Positions 1 to 5,935 of a stretch of DNA of 10,491 bases are shown one piece after another; the first letter of the stretch is position 1; each line of letters begins with the position of its first letter. The position numbers and the translations under genes were made by a program. Origin of the DNA: DATHWB01 sp040902855 (GTDB lineage Bacteria > Actinomycetota > Acidimicrobiia > Spongiisociales > ZC4RG35); NCBI GenBank assembly GCA_040902855.1, contig JBBDWN010000192.1, positions 1 to 10,491 of the forward strand. The letters are read 5' to 3'. The notes beneath the pieces are model-generated. The model worked only from the letters and a program-made list of their open reading frames with translations, made no database searches and was not told the DNA's origin.

Positions 1-20
1 GGCTGTCTCCCCCCAGCACG

Positions 21-46
21 CCCTCGCAAAGCCTCGGTCGCGAGGG
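21..46. repeat. Inverted repeat, 7-bp stem
   Basis: CCCTCGC (21-27) is the exact reverse complement of GCGAGGG (40-46), leaving a 12-nt loop. Flanking pyrimidine- and purine-rich stretches (TCTCCC at 6-11, GGGAGA at 46-51) could pair as an outer helix if the inner stem is shortened by one pair. No T-run follows on either strand, so terminator function is uncertain. Confidence 0.35.
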
Positions 47-64
47 GGAGAGATGATTTGATCG

Positions 65-102
65 CCTTCCCCAAGCGGACGGAGTCCGCTGTTCGGGGAA
101 GG
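65..102 (-). terminator. Strong two-part hairpin, probable end of the minus-strand operon
   Basis: CCTTCCCC (65-72) pairs perfectly with GGGGAAGG (95-102). Inside it AGCGGAC (74-80) pairs perfectly with GTCCGCT (84-90) around a GGA loop, giving 15 base pairs broken by one small asymmetric internal loop (A73 against 91-94). C63-G104 and a G64-T103 wobble can extend it. It lies 63 nt past the stop codon of the operon's last gene, where a terminator would be expected. The minus-strand sequence after the stem is not T-rich, so it is not a classical intrinsic terminator. It could be a U-tract-less actinobacterial terminator, an RNA-stability element or a protein-binding palindrome. Confidence 0.45.
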
Positions 103-165
103 TGGCCGAGCCGCCAGGCGAGGACGGAAGGGGCAGACAACCGCACACGACGCTCGGCGTGGCTC

Positions 166-1920
166 TCACTCGTCCAGGAGATACACCGGTTCGCGGTAGT
201 AGCGGATCTTGCCGTGGCGCTGCTTCTCGGAGAGGTGGTCGTGCAGCCAGCGATTCTTGGCGTCGAGATCCCGAGGGTCGGACAACATCGCCAGCGGGAG
301 TTCGAGACGCAGGACCCGACCGGGGACGAGGAATCGGGTGACGCCTGCCGGGAGCAGTCGCCCTGATCGCGCCGCCAGGAGGACCTGCTCGACGGTGAAC
401 TCGGGATATTCGACGAGGGCCACTCCGTCGGGGTACCACGCGGCCACCTTGCTCACGTCCCGTTCGAGGGTGCGCGAGATGACGGCGTTGGCGGTGTATG
501 TGTCGGAGATGGATGCCAGCGCGTCGAAGCGGTTCGCTCCGCCCGACGACGAGAGGACGAGGGCGTCGCCTTCGAAGAAGCGGACCGAACAGAGCGCGCC
601 GGACTCGATCACGCGGTCGGCCGCCTCATCCGGATCGCATTCGGTGATGACGATCTCCGGAATCGCAGACAGGATCCGCCGAAGGGTGGACCCGTCGACG
701 GAACGAATGACGTGATGCCAGGTCTCGAGACCGAGACCGCCATCGACCCCCACGTCCTGGACTACGACGTGGGGGATGCCCATCGTCCGGAGCGCGTCGG
801 TGCGGGTGGCGCCGTCGAGCACGACGTAGCGGTCGCCAACGGCCGCCACGATCGGAGGGTTGCGCAGGATCTGCTCCTCGGCGATCGACTCCGCCAGCCG
901 GGCCGAGCGGCGGGGGTCGGTCGCTTCGTGTGGAACGACCTGATCGAGCGGCACGAATCGCAACGGGAGTACGGATTCGGCTGGCTGGGTCGACAGCAGC
1001 GCCACCAACTGCCGGGCGACATCCTCGGCGGCCGAGGTCTGGGCATCTCCGGTGGAGGCGCCCAGGTGGGGGGTGGCCAGGACGTCGGGTCGTTTCGCCA
1101 GCGGATGGTCGATCGCCGGTTCCCTGGACCACACGTCGAGAGCGGCCCCTGCCAGTTCCCCCTTGTCGAGGGCTGTGGCGAGTGCGTCCTCGTCCAGCAC
1201 CGAACCGCGTGCCGTGTTGATGAGGTAGGCGGTCGGCTTCATGGCGGCCAGCACGTCGGCGTCGATCAGGCCCTCGGTGTCGGGATGTCCGGGGACGTGG
1301 ACGGTGACGAAGTCCGATTGGGCCAGCAGGTCGAACAGGTCGAGAGGCTCCACGCCGGCTTCGAGGAACAACTCGGGGGTGGGGCGACGCTGGTTGGCCA
1401 CCACTCGCATCCCGAAGGCTGTCGCCCTGGCGGCCACGGCCTGTCCGATGCGGCCGAATCCGATGATCCCGAGCGTCTTGCCGGCGATTCCGATCCCCGC
1501 CAGCTTTGACTTCTCCCATTCTCCCGCCTTCATCGAGGCGTCGGCCGGTGCGATGTTGCGGGCGAGGGCGAGCACGAGGCCCATGGTCAGCTCTGCGACT
1601 GCGAGCGTGTTGGCGTCCGGGCTGTTGATCACCTCGATGTCGCGGTCGAGCGCCGCCTTCACGTCGATCGTGTCGAGCCCGGCGCCGGCCCGGGCGATCA
1701 CCTTCATCCGGTGGGCCGCCGCCACCACGTCGGCGGTGACCTTGGTAGCCGAGCGGACCACCATCGCCTCGTATTCGCCGACGATCTCGATGAGGCGCTC
1801 TGGTTCCAGATCCGTGGCGACGTCGACGTCGAAGTGGGCCCGAAGGATGTCGAGTCCTGCCTCGGCGATCGTGTCGGCGATCAGGATGCGAGACCGACGG
1901 TGGGTGACCTGTGTTCTCAT
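166..1920 (-). CDS. D-3-phosphoglycerate dehydrogenase fused to a SerK/SbnI-like serine kinase (ParB-fold) domain
   Basis: This 584-residue protein has two parts. Residues 10-312 are a 3-phosphoglycerate dehydrogenase core (3-phosphoglycerate to 3-phosphohydroxypyruvate with NAD, first step of serine synthesis). It has the nucleotide motif G154-F-G-R-I-G159 and the catalytic triad of the family: R238 in NTARG, E267 in SREP, H285 in TPHLGAST. Residues 318-584 are not the usual ASB/ACT regulatory region. They resemble the ParB/sulfiredoxin-fold free serine kinases SerK and SbnI: H331-E332 sits where the catalytic Glu is expected, followed by a DG-x-x-R loop (D369-G-A-T-R373) and a C-terminal segment with PAGVTRFLVPGR (524-535) and RYYREPVYLLDE at the end. 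SerK-type enzymes convert serine to O-phosphoserine. The ATG start overlaps the preceding stop as ATGA and has a GGAAGGAG site 6 nt upstream. The dehydrogenase call is secure. The kinase call rests on remembered family motifs, and the domain could instead act only as a serine sensor. Confidence 0.88.
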   Translation of the reverse strand: MRTQVTHRRSRILIADTIAEAGLDILRAHFDVDVATDLEPERLIEIVGEYEAMVVRSATKVTADVVAAAHRMKVIARAGAGLDTIDVKAALDRDIEVINSPDANTLAVAELTMGLVLALARNIAPADASMKAGEWEKSKLAGIGIAGKTLGIIGFGRIGQAVAARATAFGMRVVANQRRPTPELFLEAGVEPLDLFDLLAQSDFVTVHVPGHPDTEGLIDADVLAAMKPTAYLINTARGSVLDEDALATALDKGELAGAALDVWSREPAIDHPLAKRPDVLATPHLGASTGDAQTSAAEDVARQLVALLSTQPAESVLPLRFVPLDQVVPHEATDPRRSARLAESIAEEQILRNPPIVAAVGDRYVVLDGATRTDALRTMGIPHVVVQDVGVDGGLGLETWHHVIRSVDGSTLRRILSAIPEIVITECDPDEAADRVIESGALCSVRFFEGDALVLSSSGGANRFDALASISDTYTANAVISRTLERDVSKVAAWYPDGVALVEYPEFTVEQVLLAARSGRLLPAGVTRFLVPGRVLRLELPLAMLSDPRDLDAKNRWLHDHLSEKQRHGKIRYYREPVYLLDE

Positions 1921-2621
1921 GTGAGACTCCTTCCCCCGCCGGCGACCACGACTTGGCCCGTGACGTAGGACGACTGCGATGAACAGAGCCAGGCGACGAC
2001 GTCGGCGATCTCCGACGGCTCGCCCATGCGCCCGAGCGGAATGGCCGCAACCATGCGGGCGATGACGTCGTCGGGAATCGTCTCGACCATGTCGGTGGCG
2101 GTGAGCCCCGGGGCGACTGCGTTGACTCGCACCCGGGGGGCGAGAGAGATGGCCAGCGCCCGGCTCAGCCCGACGACGCCGCCTTTTGACATCGAGTAGT
2201 TGAACTGGCCGAAGTTGCCCAGGTAGGCACGGCTGGCGATGTTGACGATCGCCGCTTCCTCCGCCCAGATCCCGTCGAGTGCCATGGCCAGCCGGTAGGG
2301 GGCGCCGAGGTTCACGTCGAGGACTGCCCGGAAATCCGCCTCATCCATGTTGACCAGGCGGGCGTCGCGCGTGATGCCGGCGTTGTTGACGAGTGCCGCG
2401 ACCGTCTCGACAGCTTCGACGACGGCTGCCACACCGGCGTCGGTCGTCAGGTTTGCTTCGACCGGGGTGACCCTGACTCCGGTCGCCTCGAGTGCGAGGG
2501 CGGCGTCGGCGAGGGTCGGGGACAGGTCGACGACGACGAGATGGTCGAAGTCGGTGGCGAGACGACGGGCGATCTCCCTTCCGATCCCGCGAGCGGCGCC
2601 GGTGATGATCGCCGTCCTCAT
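1917..2621 (-). CDS. Short-chain dehydrogenase/reductase, FabG-like 3-oxoacyl reductase
   Basis: This 234-residue protein is a complete classical SDR, probably an NAD(P)H-dependent 3-ketoacyl-ACP or -CoA reductase. It shows the cofactor motif T7-G-A-A-R-G-I-G14, the NNAG motif at 79-82, and the catalytic tetrad N104, S130, Y142 and K146 (Y-S-M-S-K). NAGITRD followed by VNMDE (81-95) is typical of FabG proteins. The C-terminus carries the usual substrate loop and SSYVTGQ segment. I chose the ATG at 2621 because the protein begins directly with the Rossmann strand, because it forms an ATGA overlap with the preceding gene, and because a GGAAAGG site (2635-2629) lies 7 nt upstream. A longer frame exists to 2711 but runs inside the preceding gene. 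It is probably translationally coupled to, and possibly complexed with, the inactive SDR-like partner. The exact substrate is unknown. Confidence 0.9.
   Translation of the reverse strand: MRTAIITGAARGIGREIARRLATDFDHLVVVDLSPTLADAALALEATGVRVTPVEANLTTDAGVAAVVEAVETVAALVNNAGITRDARLVNMDEADFRAVLDVNLGAPYRLAMALDGIWAEEAAIVNIASRAYLGNFGQFNYSMSKGGVVGLSRALAISLAPRVRVNAVAPGLTATDMVETIPDDVIARMVAAIPLGRMGEPSEIADVVAWLCSSQSSYVTGQVVVAGGGRSLT
1927..1934 (-). promoter_or_regulatory. Shine-Dalgarno site of the serA-serK fusion gene
   Basis: Read on the minus strand this is GGAAGGAG, 6 nt before the ATG at 1920. It lies inside the last codons of the SDR gene. It supports the ATG in the ATGA overlap as the true start and suggests strong reinitiation or independent initiation at the fusion gene. 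Confidence 0.75.
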
Positions 2622-3076
2622 GAGAGCGCCTTTCCGATTTGGGCTCCGCCGAGCTGGACGAGCTCCCCGGTCGGACCGTCGACCCCCGCATCCAACAGGC
2701 GCACGGCCCACTCGACGACCGCTGCCGGAGGTGTGTCGTCGCCGACGCCGAGGCAGTTGACCGGAACGCCCGCCTTGCGAAGTTCAGCTGCCAGGGTGCG
2801 AGCCGCAGACACCACCCCGTTCGCAGCCATCGCATCCAAGGGACCGGTACGTCCCAGGAGGGCGTCGGATGAGACGACGTACACCACGCTCGATCCGGCG
2901 ATGGCTGCTGCCTGGGACTTCTCGAAGACGACGGTGAGGCTGTCGAGCATGGAGGGCCAGGCGTGGTGCCCGCTGGGACAGGCGATCACCGTGGGGTCGC
3001 CGAGTTCTCCTTCGGTAACTCCCGCAGCCGCGAAGGCGGCTCGGAGGTCGGCGGGGATGACCAGATGGGCTCGCAT
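2618..3076 (-). CDS. Degenerate SDR-like protein lacking catalytic residues
   Basis: This 152-residue protein resembles the second half of an SDR: the strand VVYVVSS (64-70), then GRTGPLDAMAANGVVSAARTL, AAELRKAGVPVN, and a C-terminal TGELVQLGG. The N-terminal Rossmann glycine motif is missing, and where the active-site Tyr-x-x-x-Lys should fall there is D81-A-M-A-A85, so it should not be an active reductase. It precedes an intact FabG-like SDR with an ATGA overlap. The arrangement recalls high-molecular-weight FabG (mycobacterial FabG4), where an inactive SDR-like N-terminal domain is joined to an active C-terminal one; here they would be separate chains. I chose ATG 3076 because TACCGT sits 7 nt upstream and the longer frame to 3136 overlaps the start of the divergent GMC gene. 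A structural or regulatory partner role is inference. Confidence 0.7.
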   Translation of the reverse strand: MRAHLVIPADLRAAFAAAGVTEGELGDPTVIACPSGHHAWPSMLDSLTVVFEKSQAAAIAGSSVVYVVSSDALLGRTGPLDAMAANGVVSAARTLAAELRKAGVPVNCLGVGDDTPPAAVVEWAVRLLDAGVDGPTGELVQLGGAQIGKALS

Positions 3077-3083
3077 GGGTGCG

Positions 3084-3089
3084 ACGGTA
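3084..3089 (-). promoter_or_regulatory. Putative -10 element, leaderless promoter of the SDR-serA-serK operon
   Basis: Minus-strand TACCGT ends 7 nt before the ATG at 3076, placing the expected transcription start at or next to the start codon. No convincing -35 box is visible. The same geometry recurs before four other genes in the window. Confidence 0.55.
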
Positions 3090-3121
3090 CCCAGCGCGTG
3101 CGGAGCCCGCCCTTCGTCTCG

Positions 3122-3127
3122 TAGCCT
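3122..3127 (+). promoter_or_regulatory. Putative -10 element, leaderless promoter of the GMC gene
   Basis: TAGCCT ends 7 nt before the ATG at 3135. It lies back to back with the minus-strand TACCGT; the nearest edges of the two hexamers are 32 bp apart, so their upstream recognition regions must overlap. Confidence 0.5.
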
Positions 3128-3134
3128 TGTGGCC

Positions 3135-4688
3135 ATGTACGACCATGTGATCGTTGGAGCAGGTTCAGCCGGATGCGTCCTCGCCTCCCGTCTGTCCGCG
3201 GATTCCGAGCGGACGGTGCTCGTCCTCGAAGCGGGCGGCTGGGATCGCCGACGGGAGATCGGGATCCCGGCGGCGTTCTCGAAGCTGTTTCACACCCAGT
3301 ACGACTGGGACTACACGACCGTGCCGCAGGCAGGGATGAACGGACGGGAGATGTACTGGCCCCGGGGCAAGGGCATCGGGGGCTCGTCGTCCATCAACGC
3401 CATGATGTGGGTGAGGGGGGTCCCCGCCGACTTCGGGCCGTGGCCGCCGGGCTGGTCTTACGAAGATGTCCTGCCGTACTTCAAGCGGTCCGAGGACGCC
3501 GCCCGTACCGACCCGACCCACGTCGGTGTCGGCGGCCCGATCCGAATCGAGGATCAGCGGGATCCGAATCCGGGTACTCACCTGTTTGTTGCCGCGTGTC
3601 AGCGGGCCGGCATCCCGCGCAACACAAATGCCAGCGCCGGAACGAACCTCGGCGTGGACTACACCCAGGTCACCCAGAGACGCGGCCGGCGGGAGTCGAG
3701 CGCCACCGCCTATCTCCACTCGATCCGGAACCGTCCGAATCTCGCCATCGAGACCGGGGCCCACGTCGTACGCCTGGTCATCGATGAGGGGCGGGTGACC
3801 GGGGTCAGTTACGTGATCGATGGTGAACTCCGGACCGTTCGCGCCCGCCGCGATGTGATTCTTGCGGGTGGGGCGGTCAACACGCCCCAGATCCTGATGC
3901 TGTCGGGGGTGGGTCCGGCCGATCATTTGCGCGAGGTAGGAATCGATCCGATCGTCGACCTTCCCGGAGTCGGATCGAATCTGTCAGACCATCTCGCGGC
4001 CGGTCTCGTCATGGGGACCACGCGAGCCGACACACTCGTCGCCGCCGAACGGCCGAGGGAGATCGTCAACTACCTGGTCCGCCGACGCGGACTGCTGACG
4101 TCGAATGTCGGTGAGGCCCATGCCTTCCTGCAGAGCCGCCCGGATTTGGCAGGTCCGGACATCGAGTTGATCTTCGCCCCGGTGCCCTTCCTCGATCACG
4201 GCGATACCGAGCCGCAAGGACACGGATACACGATCGCCTCCATCCTTCTCCAACCCGAGTCGAGGGGCACGATTCGACTGGCCTCCGCCGACCCCTTCGC
4301 AGCCCCCCTGATCGACCCGGCCTATCTGTCCGTCGATTCCGACCTCGACACGTTGGCATGGGGTGTCGAGAAGGTATTGGAGGTCGTTGCCACCGAACCG
4401 CTGGAGGGAGTGATCACCCAACCGATCCGGCCCGACGTCGTTCCGACGACCAGAGAGGAGATCGTTGACGGGATCCGCACTTGGGGCGAAACGCTGTATC
4501 ACCCGGTCGGCACCGCCGCCATGGGTGTCGGAGAGGATGCCGTCGTCGACCCGTTCCTGCGCGTGCGCGGCGTCGAAGGGCTGCGGGTGGTGGATGCGTC
4601 GGTGATGCCGCGGCTCAACCGGGGACACACTCACGCCCCGACGGTGATGATCGCCGAGAAGGCGTCCGAGCTGATCTTGACTGAGTGA
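3135..4688 (+). CDS. GMC-family FAD-dependent alcohol oxidoreductase (choline dehydrogenase-like)
   Basis: This 517-residue protein has the normal length and architecture of GMC flavoenzymes, which oxidise alcohols with FAD. The N-terminal FAD fingerprint is G8-A-G-S-A-G13, with E32 at the end of the second strand for ribose binding. The first GMC signature spans about 77-95 (RGKGIGGSSSINAMMWVRG) and the second 246-261 (GAVNTPQILMLSGVGP). The C-terminal active site has H456 in LYHPVGTAAMG and H498 in GHTHAPT. The common choline-dehydrogenase version of that last motif is GNTNAPT or GNLNAPT, so this enzyme appears to have a His-His pair, as in glucose oxidase. No signal peptide is present, suggesting a cytoplasmic dehydrogenase. 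The substrate cannot be read from sequence. The start at 3135 places the FAD motif at its usual distance and fits the upstream TAGCCT; the frame is open further upstream but that part is antisense to the operon. Confidence 0.93.
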   Translation: MYDHVIVGAGSAGCVLASRLSADSERTVLVLEAGGWDRRREIGIPAAFSKLFHTQYDWDYTTVPQAGMNGREMYWPRGKGIGGSSSINAMMWVRGVPADFGPWPPGWSYEDVLPYFKRSEDAARTDPTHVGVGGPIRIEDQRDPNPGTHLFVAACQRAGIPRNTNASAGTNLGVDYTQVTQRRGRRESSATAYLHSIRNRPNLAIETGAHVVRLVIDEGRVTGVSYVIDGELRTVRARRDVILAGGAVNTPQILMLSGVGPADHLREVGIDPIVDLPGVGSNLSDHLAAGLVMGTTRADTLVAAERPREIVNYLVRRRGLLTSNVGEAHAFLQSRPDLAGPDIELIFAPVPFLDHGDTEPQGHGYTIASILLQPESRGTIRLASADPFAAPLIDPAYLSVDSDLDTLAWGVEKVLEVVATEPLEGVITQPIRPDVVPTTREEIVDGIRTWGETLYHPVGTAAMGVGEDAVVDPFLRVRGVEGLRVVDASVMPRLNRGHTHAPTVMIAEKASELILTE

Positions 4689-4704
4689 GTCTGGTCAGCC
4701 GAGT

Positions 4705-5853
4705 TCAGTCGATGGTGGGCGGGGGAGTGCCGCTGGTGGCGGACAGGCCGTCGAAGCGGATCGGCGAGCCGATCACCCTGATGCGACCTGCGGTCGGATG
4801 ATCCATCTCGACGATCATCTCGTTGTGCGCCACCTGCGGGTCGTCCCACACCTCCGGAAAGGTCAGGACCCGGCCGATGGGCAGCCCGATGTCGACGAGT
4901 TGCTCGAGCCAGTGGTCCGAAGACTGGGAGGAGAAGACGGAGCCGAGCACCGATTCGAGCTCGGCGGTCGCCGCCATCCGGAGGTCATTAGAGGGAAATC
5001 GGGCGGTGAGATCGGGAAGCTCCAGCACCTCGCACAGGCGTACGAAGTGGTCATCGGAGATGATCGCCAGCGCGATATGGCCGTCCGCCGTGGCGAAGAC
5101 CTGGTTCGGGGCGGTGAAAATCGACGCGGTCCCGATGCGTGGCGGCTGGCGGTCGTCGTGAAACGCGATGGCGTTCCACCCGCCCTGAACAGCGATGAGC
5201 GAGTCTCGGAGAGCCACGTCGACCCTTCTCCCCGGGCGCCCGGGTTCGGCGAGCGCCGCGCACACCCCCGCAACCAGGTTCGTCGCCGCCACATAGTCAC
5301 CGATCGTCGTCGCCGTCTTCGATGGCGGTTGGCCCTCGCTGCCGGTCGCCGAGATCATTCCCGACTCGGCCTGGAACACGATGTCGATGCCGGCCCGGGA
5401 GGCGTACGGACCGTGGGATCCGAAAGCGGACACGACGCCGTAGATGATCCGGGGGTTGTACTGCCTGACGTCGTCCTCGCCGAGCCCGAGGCGTTCGATG
5501 GCGCCCGCTCGCAGGTTGTGGATCAGCACGTCCGCCTGCTCCACGAGATCCCGCGCCCTCCGTCGGCCGATGTCGGTTTGGAAGTCGACGACCTCGGTCT
5601 GTTTGCCCCGGTTGACCGACAGGAAGAAGACGGACTCGCCGTTCAGCCAGGGACCGAATCTTCGGCCGAGGTCGCCGCTGGGCGGCTCGATTTTGATGAC
5701 GTCGGCACCGAGATCGGCCAGCATCATCCCCGCATACGGGGCCGCGATGAGGTTTCCCACCTCGATGACTCGGAGTCCGGCCAGCGGAAGGGTCCGAATG
5801 CCCTGACGGGATGGGTCGTTCGCCTGCTTGGCCTGGTCGCCGATCGCGGTCAT
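4705..5853 (-). CDS. Family III acyl-CoA transferase (CaiB/BaiF type)
   Basis: This 382-residue protein matches the family III CoA-transferases, which move CoA between carboxylic acids through an Asp-bound anhydride/thioester. Visible landmarks are the N-terminal LAGLRVIEVGNLIAAPYAG (24-42), LADLGADVIKIEPPSGD (45-61), NRGK (81-84), VLIHNLRAG (109-117), and the catalytic-Asp segment with D157 in AGIDIVFQAESGM. The C-terminal half carries the usual NQVFATADGHIALAI and the PIGRV segments. The ATG at 5853 has GGAGGG 4 nt upstream (GGAG 6 nt). It converges with the GMC gene, 16 bp between stop codons, and diverges from the universal stress gene. Members of this family handle succinyl-, formyl-, carnitine-, bile-acid- or dicarboxylate-CoA; the substrate here is unknown. 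Lipid or acid degradation is plausible given the neighbours. Confidence 0.92.
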   Translation of the reverse strand: MTAIGDQAKQANDPSRQGIRTLPLAGLRVIEVGNLIAAPYAGMMLADLGADVIKIEPPSGDLGRRFGPWLNGESVFFLSVNRGKQTEVVDFQTDIGRRRARDLVEQADVLIHNLRAGAIERLGLGEDDVRQYNPRIIYGVVSAFGSHGPYASRAGIDIVFQAESGMISATGSEGQPPSKTATTIGDYVAATNLVAGVCAALAEPGRPGRRVDVALRDSLIAVQGGWNAIAFHDDRQPPRIGTASIFTAPNQVFATADGHIALAIISDDHFVRLCEVLELPDLTARFPSNDLRMAATAELESVLGSVFSSQSSDHWLEQLVDIGLPIGRVLTFPEVWDDPQVAHNEMIVEMDHPTAGRIRVIGSPIRFDGLSATSGTPPPTID

Positions 5854-5870
5854 GATGCCCTCCGACGTCG

Positions 5871-5876
5871 ATCGTA
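5871..5876 (-). promoter_or_regulatory. Putative -10 element of the CoA-transferase gene
   Basis: Minus-strand TACGAT lies 17 nt before the ATG at 5853. It would give a leader of roughly 10 nt that just includes the GGAGGG ribosome site at 5863-5858. No clear -35 box is seen. Confidence 0.35.
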
Positions 5877-5903
5877 GGACGGCCGTCGTCGATGCCGCCG
5901 GTC

Positions 5904-5912
5904 TGGTATCAA
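5904..5912 (+). promoter_or_regulatory. Putative extended -10 promoter of the universal stress gene
   Basis: TGGTATCAA has the form of an extended -10 (TGn followed by TATCAA). It is 23 nt before the ATG at 5936, leaving room for the AGAAGGGA ribosome site at 5923-5930 in the leader. The 82-bp gap between the divergent CoA-transferase and this gene must hold both promoters. Confidence 0.4.
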
Positions 5913-5935
5913 ACAGTCAGCGAGAAGGGATCCAC

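Larger units (their letters stand above)
1..165. other. Noncoding region downstream of the serA-serK operon
   Basis: This stretch lies between the window's left edge and the end of the minus-strand operon. I find no credible coding region; the short open frames here have no recognisable protein and run into the antisense of the next gene. It contains two inverted repeats, described separately, and otherwise GC-rich sequence with no tRNA-like T-loop. It most likely holds the transcription end of the operon and perhaps signals for a gene beyond the edge, which cannot be seen. Confidence 0.5.

Noticed and set aside
95..145. Fragments reminiscent of a cobalamin riboswitch (GGGGAAGGTG and nearby GCC)
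   Set aside because: The conserved core blocks and their order do not continue, and GGGGAAGG is already used in the perfect hairpin at 65-102.
626..2050. Minus-strand frame of 474 codons overlapping the serA-serK fusion in another frame
   Set aside because: Arg/Gly/Pro-rich translation without domains, fully explained as an out-of-frame shadow of the dehydrogenase gene.
2541..3134. A 198-codon N-terminal extension of the GMC protein
   Set aside because: The frame is open but is antisense to the SDR-like genes, and the FAD motif of GMC enzymes begins a few residues from the N-terminus, as it does from 3135.
4798..5877. Plus-strand open frame of 359 codons opposite the CoA-transferase
   Set aside because: Antisense to a well-defined family III CoA-transferase and without recognisable motifs.
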